Shown piece after piece: positions 13,442 through 22,412 of a stretch of DNA of 64,000 nt. Under the pieces are notes generated by a model, which searched no databases, had not been told where the DNA came from, and worked only from the letters and a program-made list of their open reading frames with translations. Numbering within the stretch: position 1 is the first letter of the stretch; the number at the start of each line of letters is the position of its first letter. Made by a program: the position numbers and the translations under genes. The stretch comes from Prochlorococcus sp. AG-409-G20 (GTDB lineage Bacteria > Cyanobacteriota > Cyanobacteriia > PCC-6307 > Cyanobiaceae): NCBI GenBank assembly GCA_003215775.1, contig QCJW01000009.1, forward strand, positions 1 to 64,000, given 5' to 3'.

Positions 13442-13813
13442 TTAATCCCAAAACAATCCATCAACCGAGAGCTCTCTTCTCATTTCTAGTGATGGATATT
13501 GCTTACTATATAAGCTTACGCCACTGACTAGAGCTATTAGAAGCAGAATCCAAGCAGCTAACAACTTCTTTTTATTAGGCAACCTTGACTGCCTTAAATT
13601 TCGCTTGCTTTGCATTTCAGGGAAGCAAGAAGTCACTTTAATTAAATCCCTGACCTCACCTCGGTCGTACGAAGACAAGTCCTTACCTGGAACCCCACTA
13701 CCTTCCACGAGTCCTTCAACTTTCATCTTTTCCCTAATCAAAGCCTTTCTCTCTTTACTAGACATTGCTTTAAATCGTTTGTGTCTTTCCTGAGGCTTCT
13801 CTTGATTGGCCAT
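13442..13813 (-). CDS. Hypothetical protein with C-terminal membrane segment
   Basis: The start is MANQEKPQERHKRFKAMSSK at 13813, just after the upstream gene's stop (13816); a longer frame would overlap that gene. The N-terminal two thirds are strongly basic (KERKALIREKMKVEG), and one hydrophobic segment (AAWILLLIALVSGVSLY) lies near the C-terminus. This is a positively charged soluble domain on a membrane anchor. It forms a pair with the 65-residue membrane gene. No family is recognised. Confidence 0.55.
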   Translation of the reverse strand: MANQEKPQERHKRFKAMSSKERKALIREKMKVEGLVEGSGVPGKDLSSYDRGEVRDLIKVTSCFPEMQSKRNLRQSRLPNKKKLLAAWILLLIALVSGVSLYSKQYPSLEMRRELSVDGLFWD

Positions 13814-13815
13814 AC

Positions 13816-14013
13816 CTATCTTTTTCCTGACTCCAACCACTTACATACGCAATAAACACCTAGCATCACCAAGAGAGTCAAAGCGTAATGGGACAGGAAG
13901 ATATAGACGCCATACGCAAGCAATGGCAGTAGACAAAACCTTTTAAAATTGACTCTTTCCTGAAGAGACATATTTCTCCAATTGAGATCTTTCCATTGAA
14001 AAATCTTCCTCAT
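13816..14013 (-). CDS. Small membrane protein
   Basis: The 65-residue frame begins MRKIFQWKDLNWRNMSLQER and has a two-part hydrophobic stretch (FCLLPLLAYGVYIFLSHYA and LTLLVMLGVYCVC), then a basic end. A helical hairpin is likely. It is 2 bases from the next gene's ATG and thus co-translated. Its start region is antisense to the longest umuD frame, which supports a shorter umuD. Confidence 0.55.
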   Translation of the reverse strand: MRKIFQWKDLNWRNMSLQERVNFKRFCLLPLLAYGVYIFLSHYALTLLVMLGVYCVCKWLESGKR

Positions 14014-14109
14014 ACCAAGACAGCTCGCTCGTTAGATACACAATTAATACTGAATTCGATGATGTCAAGGAGGCATAGCGACGAAAACTCGATCCAACCA
14101 CTCAACAGT

Positions 14110-14123
14110 GATACTGATGTACT
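14110..14123 (+). promoter_or_regulatory. LexA-box-like site before umuD
   Basis: GATACTGATGTACT fits the cyanobacterial LexA pattern RGTACNNNDGTWCB at all defined positions but one. It lies 31 bases before the proposed GTG start of umuD at 14155 and overlaps a -10-like TACTAT (14120-14125), a position that would block transcription. LexA control of umuDC is well known in other bacteria; here it is inferred from sequence. Confidence 0.5.
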
Positions 14124-14154
14124 ATCATCAGGTGGTTGGATTCTCGCAAGGATT

Positions 14155-14589
14155 GTGGACTTACCGCTTTCGCTAAAAAAAACCTTAACCAAATCATTGC
14201 TACCAGTAGCAAGTGAATCTATATCAGCAGGATTTCCTTCACCAGCTGATAACTATATCGAAACAAGAATCGACCTCAATGAAGAGCTAATCAAGCATCC
14301 AAACTCTACTTTCTTTCTACGAGTAAGCGGTGATTCCATGACTGGAGCCGGGATATACGATGGAGATCTACTTGTTGTGGATCGAGGAATAAATGCCTCT
14401 CCTGGACGAATAGTAGTAGCAATATTGGATGGCTCCTTCACCCTAAAAAGGCTAACTCGTCAGCACAATTCACTTTATCTAGAAGCGGCAAACCCCAACC
14501 ATTCAGCAATCAACCTGAGCAAATACAACAATGTAGAAATCTGGGGTGTAGCAATTTATTCAATTCATAGCCTCAATCATTTCCGATAA
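14155..14589 (+). CDS. umuD: UmuD-like S24 peptidase, translesion polymerase subunit
   Basis: The protein has the UmuD self-cleavage site region SAGFPSPADNYIE, the catalytic serine in GDSMTGAGI and the catalytic lysine in FTLKRL. After DNA damage UmuD cuts itself to UmuD' and joins UmuC to form DNA polymerase V. The longest frame (from 13996) would carry about 53 extra residues overlapping a divergent gene and the LexA-like box. The GTG at 14155, with AAGGA just before it, gives 144 residues, near the usual 139, and is preferred. umuC follows after 5 bases, so the two form an operon. Confidence 0.88.
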   Translation: MDLPLSLKKTLTKSLLPVASESISAGFPSPADNYIETRIDLNEELIKHPNSTFFLRVSGDSMTGAGIYDGDLLVVDRGINASPGRIVVAILDGSFTLKRLTRQHNSLYLEAANPNHSAINLSKYNNVEIWGVAIYSIHSLNHFR

Positions 14590-14594
14590 AGATC

Positions 14595-15872
14595 ATGATC
14601 CAAACTACCGCTCTAATCGATGGGAATAATTTTTATGCTTCCTGCGAACAAAGTCTTGACCCATCGCTAATAGGTCGTCCATTAGTCATACTGTCAAATA
14701 ATGACGGATGCATTATTTCTCGCAATCCCGAAGCTCGCAATCTTGGCATCAAGATGGGAAAGCCATATTTCAAAATCAGTTCTCAGCTAAGAAAACTGAA
14801 AGTTGTCGTGCGTAGTTCAAATTACGCCCTTTACGGCGACATGAGTCAACGCTTGATGAGCCTACTAAGAAAACATTGCGAACAATTAGAGATATATTCA
14901 ATCGACGAAGCTTTTGCAAGCTTTAGCTCCTCCTCCGAACAAGAGCTGCATCAATGGGCTCGCAATCTAAGGATATTGGCCATTCAACAACTAGGGATAC
15001 CAATTGCTATTGGCTTTGGAACCACAAAAGTACAAGCAAAATTAGCAAACTTTCTAGCCAAAACAATTCCCGCCAATGCAGGAATATTTAATCTTCTTAC
15101 AGCTGAAGATCCAGAATACTGGCTCAAAAGAATTGCAATTGAGGACGTTTGGGGCATCGGAAATAAATTGGCTTACTGGTGCCGAATGAAAGGAATCAAT
15201 AATGCATTGCAATTACGCGATATGAATACTCAAGAACTGCAAAGTAAATCAGGAATAACAGGTACCCGAATACAACAAGAACTCCGAGGGGAAAGTTGTA
15301 TTCCACTCACACCAAAGTCAAAGCCAAAACAAGAAACATGCGTAAGCAGAAGCTTTCGCCGGCCAATTACAACCCTCGATGAGTTACTTCAGGCAATGGC
15401 AAGACGGGTCATAATTGCCAGCGAAAAGCTCCGGCGACAAAGACAATTAGCAGGTGCTATTACAATATTTATACGCACCAGTCCTTTTCTACCTTCATTC
15501 TATAGTCAATCTGCTAGCAAGAAACTTGATATTCCTACTGACGACACAAGCATTCTACTAAAGGAAACAATGGAACTAACACGAGAGATATTCGAACCCT
15601 ATAAAGCATTAATAAAAGCAGGAATTATCATGCAGAAACTACAAAGCAAAAAACATATACAACAACATTTCTTTATTAATCACAACAGCAAAATACAAAA
15701 GAAGAGAGAGAATCTAACAAGAGTAATCGATCAATTAAACAATCGATACGGTCATGGAACAGTAACCTGGGCAATATGCGGTTCAATAAACGAATGGCAG
15801 ATGGGTTCGAAGGATCAGAGCAACGTATCAACAACACTGATTAACAAAATCCCAATCATCAAAGCAGAGTAA
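14595..15872 (+). CDS. umuC: DNA polymerase V catalytic subunit UmuC
   Basis: This 425-residue Y-family polymerase copies past lesions with low fidelity together with UmuD'. The palm motifs are visible: LIDGNNFYASCEQ near the N-terminus and YSIDEAFASF with the catalytic acidic pair at about residue 100. These are followed by helix-hairpin-helix-like ISSVWGIG-type sequence (IEDVWGIGNK), the little-finger domain, and a typical C-terminal end (RYGHGTVTWA). The length is normal. It is co-transcribed with umuD and likely induced by DNA damage through the LexA-like site. Confidence 0.95.
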   Translation: MIQTTALIDGNNFYASCEQSLDPSLIGRPLVILSNNDGCIISRNPEARNLGIKMGKPYFKISSQLRKLKVVVRSSNYALYGDMSQRLMSLLRKHCEQLEIYSIDEAFASFSSSSEQELHQWARNLRILAIQQLGIPIAIGFGTTKVQAKLANFLAKTIPANAGIFNLLTAEDPEYWLKRIAIEDVWGIGNKLAYWCRMKGINNALQLRDMNTQELQSKSGITGTRIQQELRGESCIPLTPKSKPKQETCVSRSFRRPITTLDELLQAMARRVIIASEKLRRQRQLAGAITIFIRTSPFLPSFYSQSASKKLDIPTDDTSILLKETMELTREIFEPYKALIKAGIIMQKLQSKKHIQQHFFINHNSKIQKKRENLTRVIDQLNNRYGHGTVTWAICGSINEWQMGSKDQSNVSTTLINKIPIIKAE

Positions 15873-15940
15873 TATAAAATTAATTAGATTAACATAGTCT
15901 AAAAGACTAACATCTCTAAATCACATTATCAACTTAATCG

Positions 15941-16408
15941 ATGCTAGAATTCATAATGTTCCTGAGCGGACAGGACAAAGAAATACTTGAACTAACAAAA
16001 AAGGCAGGGTATTCAATAGAGGAGAATACTCCTTTATGCCTACTAGGAGATAAATTTTTTGGCTTCCTAAAAAGGGAGCAGAGAACAATCGTAATTTGCA
16101 CAAACAATGCAAAGAAGATTGGCGGGTACTCAATACCAAGAGGATTCCAAGATGATGATTTTCAGAAAACTAAAATATATATAAGACGTGCACTAAGACA
16201 TGAAGCAGTGCATGTGGCACAAAACTGTAACCAAGGAAAGGCTATGAATGATTACACAGGAAGAATGTACAAATTACACCCTTACAAAGAAAGTGCTCTA
16301 AAAAGGTCTACAAGCCTTTCAGGCAATAGAGATAAAGAATATGAGGCATATTGGATGGAAGACAAGCCAAAACTTGTGAGGTCATCTCTACTAAAATATT
16401 GTTTATAG
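15941..16408 (+). CDS. Hypothetical protein with HEAVH metallopeptidase-like motif
   Basis: The protein has 155 residues (150 if MFLSGQ is the start). The centre holds RRALRHEAVHVAQNC, an HExxH zinc-protease-type helix, and 50 residues later EYEAYWMED supplies a candidate third acidic ligand. The N-terminal half contains a beta-rich part (KREQRTIVICTNNAKK). No signal peptide is present, so it would act in the cytoplasm. The motif is known in small picocyanobacterial hypothetical proteins. Proteolytic activity is an inference from the motif alone. Confidence 0.6.
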   Translation: MLEFIMFLSGQDKEILELTKKAGYSIEENTPLCLLGDKFFGFLKREQRTIVICTNNAKKIGGYSIPRGFQDDDFQKTKIYIRRALRHEAVHVAQNCNQGKAMNDYTGRMYKLHPYKESALKRSTSLSGNRDKEYEAYWMEDKPKLVRSSLLKYCL

Positions 16409-16420
16409 CAATTACATCAA

Positions 16421-16720
16421 CTAAGTCTCATAAAGAAGCTGAAATAATTTTTTAGGCATGCTCAAAAGAAGAATTACACGATGGGTATTAAAAGAAAGTC
16501 CAGTTTGAGAATGAATTAATTCTGTACTTATCAATCCAATTCCGCATGTTTCCTGAAACAAGACAGGCAATGTCTGTTGATTCCCATGCATGCATTGGAG
16601 GTCAAGAGCCTGTCTAGCAGCAGTTTTTGCCTTTTCTATTCCTAGTTTAGTAACAAAACAAGACCAAAGACTATTATCTGGACTGCAAGTAGAGAGGTCG
16701 AGACTAATAACTTTCTTCAT
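16421..16720 (-). CDS. Hypothetical 99-residue protein
   Basis: The frame begins MKKVISLDLSTCSPDNSLWS and continues with a basic helix (GIEKAKTAARQAL) and a cysteine-bearing middle (LQCMHGNQQT, ETCGIGLIS). There is no signal peptide or membrane segment. It is convergent with the HEAVH gene, with a gap of 12 bases. I do not recognise a family, and the coding call rests on composition and position. Confidence 0.45.
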   Translation of the reverse strand: MKKVISLDLSTCSPDNSLWSCFVTKLGIEKAKTAARQALDLQCMHGNQQTLPVLFQETCGIGLISTELIHSQTGLSFNTHRVILLLSMPKKLFQLLYET

Positions 16721-16893
16721 TGTAGTGGTCTACTGTATAAATAATATATCTACGAAGGGATTTAATCATTAACTTAGAGTAAAGATGTGATTTCTATGTT
16801 AAATGGTTGCTTTCATTACATTGTAAGACTCTTAACAAGACAGTAAATACTAAAAAAGTTAGATAAGAGAATGGATTCAGTAATAGTTAGTAT

Positions 16894-18948
16894 TTAGGCT
16901 GAAGCATGTTCAATCTCTACATAGCCAGAGCAACGTTGTTGATCAAGATGAAGTATATGTTTCCGTTCACTATAATAAAGCTCTTGAAATCTTAATGCAT
17001 CACTATTTAGGTCATTAAACATTTGATCTATCAAGGCATCCATATCTAGAACTTCATCAGGCTTTTGCCTCTCTTCCTCAATCAATGACGCAATGCAGCG
17101 TTCAAGGGTTTCAAGCTGTTGTGAAGACCAAGCTTCAAGAAGATGTCTACAACGTTTAATTGATTTCTGTCGTTCCAAACTTGCCGCTGTTCCCCTTAGT
17201 TGATGGATTGGCTCTGCCATAGCAGCTAAATGGAATTCACCAGGTTCTAATAATGTAGTAAGTCGAGAAAAGAGTTGGCTATTATCCAATGTCAACTGAT
17301 CGGATAACAATCTAGGTAAGTCTATATCCGCAAGTTGATGGCCATCATCTAGCCCTCGACTAATTGATTCAAGTTGACCAACTCCAAGGTTGGTCTCTTC
17401 AAGTTGACTTATTGCTGCCCATAACAAACGATGGTGACTAAAGGCAAAATCTTCTAATTCTCTCTGGCGTAATTCACGTCGAATCTGAGGCCTAATCGTT
17501 GAACAATGTAGATAAAGCCTCAATATTTCAGCTTCACTACGTTCTCTTTGACTAGCCTCTCCTGGTTGCTCATGACGCCTAGAACGACCATGCCAACGCT
17601 CACCTTTTACTTGCTGTCTCAGATCTTCTTCAAGCTGTAAAGCTAAACGACTATGTCCTCCACTCAATCTTTCAGCAACTTGCTGGAGGTAACGTGAACG
17701 AACCGCAGATTTTGGCAATTTGCCAAGCAACTGAACCAATCCACTAACGGCTTTTTGAAAATGATCAGACTTTGACAAATCAAGTCCAACAAGCAGTTGA
17801 TCTATTTGCCAATCAAGCCAAATAGGAGCCTTGTCAAGCAAAGCTCTGTACTGGCCTGAATCATGAGAAGACAAGAACTCGTCAGGATCTTTACCAGAAG
17901 GCAATTGAAGCACTCGCAACTCCAATTGGCCTTGCATTGCAAGCTGTTCAACCTCCCCAATAGCCCGATTAGCTGCACGAACTCCAGCATTATCTGCATC
18001 AAAATTAAGAACTATCCGCTTGCTATCACTACAACGACATAACTGAGTTATCTGCTTACTACTAAGAGCTGTTCCTAATGCAGCAACGGAATTCGTAACT
18101 CCTGCAGCATGCAAAGCAATAACATCAAAATAACCTTCGACAACTACTGCTCGATCATCCTTACGAATTGCACTTGAAGCTTTATCCAAAGCAAATAAAT
18201 GATTACCTTTTTCAAAAACCTCAGTCTCTGGAGAATTGAGATACTTTGGCTCTGAGCCGTCAAGACTACGGCCACCAAAACCAATCACCCTGCCTTGTTG
18301 ATCATGGATTGGAACAATAAGGCGATTGCGAAATCGATCATAAAAACCTTTACCACTTCTTCTTGCAACAATTAGGCCTGCAGCCTCGAGTACTTCAGTG
18401 GAAAAATTCTCTACTTCCTGTAAATATTTAGATAAGCAATCCCACTGATCAGGGGCATAACCTAATTCGAAAGTCTGAATATTTGAATCTTTAAGACCAC
18501 GTTTTTTAGTTAAATATTCAAGAGCAAATTGACCTTTATCACTTCGTAATTGATCAGCGAACCAGGCCTTCGAAAGAGAAAGTGCTCGATAGAGTGTATC
18601 TCTACGAGAAAGTTGTTTACGTAATCTGTCTTGTTGCGGGCCTTCAACTGTCTCAACAGGAAGCTGATACTTTCTAGCAAGCTCAAGGATTACATCACTA
18701 AAACTCTGACGCTTAAATTCCATAAGGAATTTAATTGAATTTCCACCAGCTCCACAAGAAAAACAATAATAAAACTGTTTAGCAGGAGAAACAGTTAAAG
18801 AGGGCTTGCTGTCATCATGAAAAGGACAAACCCCAACAAACTCTCTTCCTCTTTTCTTTAAGACAACATGCTCTCCAACAACATCAACGATGTCTGAGCG
18901 TTCCTTTACGGCGTCAATAGTACGAGGATGGAGACGAGGGTTAGCCAT
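16894..18948 (-). CDS. dnaG: DNA primase
   Basis: This 684-residue primase makes RNA primers at the replication fork. The N-terminal zinc finger is CPFHDDSKPSLTVSP with YYCFSCGAGG (about residues 40-70). The catalytic TOPRIM fold shows VVVEGYFDVIALHAAG and LNFDADNAGVRAANR. A divergent helicase-binding C-terminal domain follows. The start is ATG 18948, one codon inside the longest frame. The C-terminal part is long and glutamine- and leucine-rich, as in other cyanobacterial DnaG. It marks the beginning of the core-genome half. Confidence 0.97.
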   Translation of the reverse strand: MANPRLHPRTIDAVKERSDIVDVVGEHVVLKKRGREFVGVCPFHDDSKPSLTVSPAKQFYYCFSCGAGGNSIKFLMEFKRQSFSDVILELARKYQLPVETVEGPQQDRLRKQLSRRDTLYRALSLSKAWFADQLRSDKGQFALEYLTKKRGLKDSNIQTFELGYAPDQWDCLSKYLQEVENFSTEVLEAAGLIVARRSGKGFYDRFRNRLIVPIHDQQGRVIGFGGRSLDGSEPKYLNSPETEVFEKGNHLFALDKASSAIRKDDRAVVVEGYFDVIALHAAGVTNSVAALGTALSSKQITQLCRCSDSKRIVLNFDADNAGVRAANRAIGEVEQLAMQGQLELRVLQLPSGKDPDEFLSSHDSGQYRALLDKAPIWLDWQIDQLLVGLDLSKSDHFQKAVSGLVQLLGKLPKSAVRSRYLQQVAERLSGGHSRLALQLEEDLRQQVKGERWHGRSRRHEQPGEASQRERSEAEILRLYLHCSTIRPQIRRELRQRELEDFAFSHHRLLWAAISQLEETNLGVGQLESISRGLDDGHQLADIDLPRLLSDQLTLDNSQLFSRLTTLLEPGEFHLAAMAEPIHQLRGTAASLERQKSIKRCRHLLEAWSSQQLETLERCIASLIEEERQKPDEVLDMDALIDQMFNDLNSDALRFQELYYSERKHILHLDQQRCSGYVEIEHASA

Positions 18949-19036
18949 CAAATCATTTAGCTTAAATTCAGTGCGTTGGTCTCTTAATAGGATTCATAAG
19001 AATAAAAACACTTACTAGAAGTTGGGATAAGTCTTA

Positions 19037-19978
19037 ATGAAAAAACTGAAAACGGAATCAATGCTCACTAATCAGTCTGTATTGAACAAGGTAAGTCCTA
19101 ACACAATAAAAGGTTACAGAGCCTTACTTGCGAGCGCGTTCTCTTTCAGCATAATGACAGTCTGTGTAAAGCATCTTGGGACCCGGATACCAATAGCAGA
19201 GATAGTCTTAGCCAGAGCAATGATCAGCATTATTATTACAAAAGTAATGATAAAGAAAGCCAAAGTATGTTCATGGGGTGTAAAGAAAAGACTTTTACTT
19301 TTAAGGGGATTACTTGGAACAACTGCCTTATTCTGTGTTTTCAAAGCTATTAGTTCTTTACCATTAGCAGCGGCAACAGTTCTTCAATACACTTATCCGA
19401 TATTTACGACTATTGCAGCATCTATTTTACTTAATGAGGAAATTGGTAAAAGGATTTTCCTAGGAATAGGTGTTGGCTGGGCTGGCATTACTTTAGTAGT
19501 ACAAACAAATTGGCCGCAATATCATTTCAGTTCACTACCTTTTGAATCCGTATGCATTGCCCTAGGAGGAGCTTTGCTTACGGCCTTAGCATATGTATCT
19601 GTAAGAAAACTCTCAGAAACAGAACATCCATTGGTAATTGTATATTATTTTCCATTAGTATCAATTCCCATTTGTCTTCCTTTATTATCTATCAATGCAG
19701 TCATGCCATCAGGAGTGGAATGGATTTGGTTGCTAGGGGTTGGGATATTTACTCAACTTGGTCAAATCTGGATCACGGAAGGGTTATCTATTCTTCCAGC
19801 AGGCCATGCTAGTTCAATAAATTATTGCCAAGTACTTTTTGCCTCGATTTGGGGAATAATTCTATTCAACGAGCCCATTAGCAGAAATATTATTATAGGA
19901 GCAATACTAATACTTAGCTCTACACTGCTAAGCATTAGTAGCAATAGCAGCAAGCCTCTCAAAAACGAAGGCATTTAG
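19037..19978 (+). CDS. EamA/DMT-family transporter
   Basis: This is a 313-residue integral membrane protein with about ten hydrophobic helices arranged as two EamA repeats. The first repeat ends with the typical LPLAAATVLQYTYPIFTTI and LNEEIGKRIFLGI; the second ends with ILPAGHASSINYCQVLFA and FNEPISRNIIIGA. Such carriers export or import small metabolites, but the substrate cannot be read from sequence. It is divergent from dnaG, and the short gap at 18949-19036 serves both promoters. The start could also be MLTNQS, 15 codons in. Confidence 0.85.
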   Translation: MKKLKTESMLTNQSVLNKVSPNTIKGYRALLASAFSFSIMTVCVKHLGTRIPIAEIVLARAMISIIITKVMIKKAKVCSWGVKKRLLLLRGLLGTTALFCVFKAISSLPLAAATVLQYTYPIFTTIAASILLNEEIGKRIFLGIGVGWAGITLVVQTNWPQYHFSSLPFESVCIALGGALLTALAYVSVRKLSETEHPLVIVYYFPLVSIPICLPLLSINAVMPSGVEWIWLLGVGIFTQLGQIWITEGLSILPAGHASSINYCQVLFASIWGIILFNEPISRNIIIGAILILSSTLLSISSNSSKPLKNEGI

Positions 19979-20142
19979 CATAAGCAGATTAAGATATAAA
20001 CAATAGAAAAACTAGAAAAAAATATTAGTCATGAAAGTTCTAAACTGAAAAGATATAAATACACACATTTCTAAGTAAATTATGAAATCATAGGATAAAG
20101 CAGTAAAGTAAGAAGAACACAACTTAGTTAGCGAGAGTTACC

Positions 20143-20520
20143 ATGAAACTAGTATTAATGACAATAGTTAGCTTGACTAGTGTAATGCCTGCATATGCAG
20201 GCGAGTATCAGCCTGGCTACTCGACCTCTCAGTCATGCACTCGAAATGAATACAGAGAAGAGTATATTCCAGGAAATCAAAGGTCTCCTGGTTATGTAAA
20301 GAGCTGGCATGAAACAATAGAAGTTCCATGTGATTCAGCAATACAAAAACATGTGCAAAAGAATACTGACAATAATGATTGCTCGGAAGGAAGTCTTATA
20401 GGCGGAATACTTGGAGCAGGCTTGGCGACATCAAGCTCAAGAGGTAAAGACAGGTGGTGGGCAATACCTGCAGGAGCAGTTAGTGGAGCAATGATTGGAT
20501 GCCAAGTAGATGGGGGCTAA
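20143..20520 (+). CDS. Secreted glycine-zipper protein
   Basis: A signal peptide (MKLVLMTIVSLTSVMPAYA) precedes a 105-residue mature protein. Its first half is polar with cysteines (SQSCTRNEY, EVPCDSAI). The C-terminal part has glycine-spaced hydrophobic sequence (GSLIGGILGAGLATS, IPAGAVSGAMIGCQ), a two-helix glycine zipper as in outer-membrane lipoproteins such as SlyB. It lacks a lipobox. It probably resides in the periplasm or outer membrane. Its job is unknown. Confidence 0.65.
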   Translation: MKLVLMTIVSLTSVMPAYAGEYQPGYSTSQSCTRNEYREEYIPGNQRSPGYVKSWHETIEVPCDSAIQKHVQKNTDNNDCSEGSLIGGILGAGLATSSSRGKDRWWAIPAGAVSGAMIGCQVDGG

Positions 20521-20796
20521 TTAGTAAAGAGTCAGTATACAAAATAAAATAGAATATAGATTTATATTATAATTGTTGCCAAGGTCTTATTTGAACTAGT
20601 CCCTAACTATTTTGAAAGCAATGTTTAAGAGCGTAGCTATCTCATACTCACAGCAAACCACCATATCAATCAAGTACTTATATTTGCAACTCTTAAAACA
20701 TGCAGATTAATACTTAAGCCCTCATTAATCATATTTAAAAATACATAAATGATATTTTGCATTACTCAAATAACGACTTGACTTAGAAGTTCAACA
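20521..20796. other. Non-coding stretch before the ruvA promoter
   Basis: This A+T-rich stretch has no supported frame. Its right edge meets the ruvA promoter candidate at 20797-20824. Nothing else is recognisable. Confidence 0.4.
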
Positions 20797-20824
20797 TTTA
20801 CCAAATCTAGAACTAAAATATAAT
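20797..20824 (+). promoter_or_regulatory. Sigma-70 type promoter for ruvA
   Basis: A -35 TTTACC (20797-20802) is separated by 16 bases from a perfect -10 TATAAT (20819-20824). The -10 lies within an inverted repeat TAGAAC/GTTCTA. Transcription would begin near 20831, giving a leader of about 100 bases to ruvA. I see no LexA box, so SOS control of ruvA is not supported here. Confidence 0.55.
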
Positions 20825-20933
20825 GTTCTAACAACAAAAAAACGAAAGCAAGAAATATGGCGTCTACCTAATAGCAAGTACCCCGTATGATGGAGTAGAA
20901 AATAAGGCAGTATGGAGGAAAAAGAGCTTATCT

Positions 20934-21617
20934 ATGATTAGCTGGATGAGAGGAGAGAAAATAGACAACTGGAGTCAGGCTGCAAAGCATGGGATTGTAA
21001 TTTCCTGTTCAGGTGTTGGATATGAAGTCCAACTATCAAGACGAAATGAGATCAAAACTCAGGCCACTGAGGTTGTCACACTTTGGATTCATCAAGTTCA
21101 ACGTGATGATGGATATAGCTTATTTGGATTCATAGACCGGAAAGAAAGAGATTTATTCCGCATCATTATCAGTGTAAATGGAGTAGGTCCACAAATTGGC
21201 TTAGCAATACTGGAAAAATTCGATGCAGATCAACTAATAACAATTCTTGCAAACAAAGACATAGATACTTTGACCAGTGCGCAAGGAGTAGGGAAACGAA
21301 CAGCAGAAAGACTGCTGGTAGAGCTAAAAGACAAGCCAAACCAGTTCTTTTCGAACACTGGAGCAGAAGATGGGGGCAAAAAACATAAAGGGCCGCCAAA
21401 CTCCTCTCAATTGGATAGGCCTGTATTAGAAGATTTACGAATTACCCTTTCAAGCCTTGGTTATGAAAAACAGGAAATCGACAATGCTCTAGACGCTTTA
21501 GAACTTAAAAACAATGCATTTAACATTGATCAATCTTTCAAGGGAGCCTTGGTTCAAGATGAAATCGATGCCCTACTCAAAACATGCTTGCTATGGCTAA
21601 ATAAAGAAAAATGCTAA
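20934..21617 (+). CDS. ruvA: Holliday junction helicase subunit RuvA
   Basis: RuvA binds four-way junctions as a tetramer and guides RuvB for branch migration. The N-terminal OB fold begins MISWMRGEKI. The two helix-hairpin-helix motifs read VNGVGPQIGLAIL and AQGVGKRTAERLLVELK, followed by an acidic linker and the RuvB-binding C-terminal helix domain (LGYEKQEIDNALDAL). The length of 227 is slightly above the bacterial norm because of a glycine- and lysine-rich linker. rpsO follows 58 bases downstream. Confidence 0.95.
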   Translation: MISWMRGEKIDNWSQAAKHGIVISCSGVGYEVQLSRRNEIKTQATEVVTLWIHQVQRDDGYSLFGFIDRKERDLFRIIISVNGVGPQIGLAILEKFDADQLITILANKDIDTLTSAQGVGKRTAERLLVELKDKPNQFFSNTGAEDGGKKHKGPPNSSQLDRPVLEDLRITLSSLGYEKQEIDNALDALELKNNAFNIDQSFKGALVQDEIDALLKTCLLWLNKEKC

Positions 21618-21675
21618 AACGGGAAGGTAAGACGCTAAATTAGAGGACCAAAAGTGTTTCACCTGGCAAGAGAGT

Positions 21676-21945
21676 ATGTCGCTTAATACAGAAGAAAAGC
21701 AAAAACTCATCAATGAACACCAAATCCACGCTACTGATACAGGTTCAGTGGAAGTACAAGTAGCAATGCTTAGCGAACGGATCACCAAGCTCAGCGGGCA
21801 TCTCCAAAACAACAATCACGACTTTTCTTCAAGACAAGGATTGCTAAAAATGATTGGACAAAGGAAACGACTTTTAAATTTCGTACGAGATAAAAGCGAA
21901 AAGAGATATACTGATCTGATAAAAAAGCTAGGCATACGTGGTTGA
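21676..21945 (+). CDS. rpsO: Ribosomal protein S15
   Basis: This 89-residue primary 16S-binding protein shows the family signature from [19 protein letters not shown] through [16 protein letters not shown] to [11 protein letters not shown]. It has the exact bacterial length. It lies between ruvA and the PAM68-like gene on the same strand, a common picocyanobacterial order. Confidence 0.97.
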   Translation: MSLNTEEKQKLINEHQIHATDTGSVEVQVAMLSERITKLSGHLQNNNHDFSSRQGLLKMIGQRKRLLNFVRDKSEKRYTDLIKKLGIRG

Positions 21946-21980
21946 AATCAATAATTAAGTAAAGAAAGTTGGAAACTAAA

Positions 21981-22412
21981 ATGGACAACTCTAACAAAAA
22001 AACATCTAATAATATAGATAATAAAATCAATAATTCAAAAGGAATTAAACCATCAAACCTACAACCTAAGAATAATAAGTATAAACAACAAACCGGAATA
22101 CCAAAACAAGTTGCAAACAGGATGGCCAGAAGAGTTATTTTTACTTCTGGTTTGCCAACTGTAAGTGGAATGGGAATATTTATAGCAAGCTATTTGCTAG
22201 TTAGCAAGGGAATAGCTGATATCCCGCCAGGCATAACATTGATAACATCAGCAATTTGCTTCTTACTTGGACTGGCCGGATTAAGTTATGGGATCCTCTC
22301 GGCAAGCTGGGAAGAATCCTCTGGAAGTTTTCTAGGTTTAGAAAATATCAATCCAAATATTACGAGAGTTCGTGCAGCTTTTAAAGCAAATAACAGTGAA
22401 ACATTAAATTAA
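21981..22412 (+). CDS. PAM68-like photosystem II assembly protein (DUF3464)
   Basis: The start is ATG 21981 (MDNSNKKTS). An asparagine- and lysine-rich lead of about 40 residues precedes the conserved part: [13 protein letters not shown], two membrane helices ([19 protein letters not shown] and [17 protein letters not shown]), then [15 protein letters not shown] and the end [13 protein letters not shown]68 helps insert chlorophyll during early photosystem II assembly in the thylakoid. The gene converges with dnaE, overlapping by 4 bases. Confidence 0.85.
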   Translation: MDNSNKKTSNNIDNKINNSKGIKPSNLQPKNNKYKQQTGIPKQVANRMARRVIFTSGLPTVSGMGIFIASYLLVSKGIADIPPGITLITSAICFLLGLAGLSYGILSASWEESSGSFLGLENINPNITRVRAAFKANNSETLN

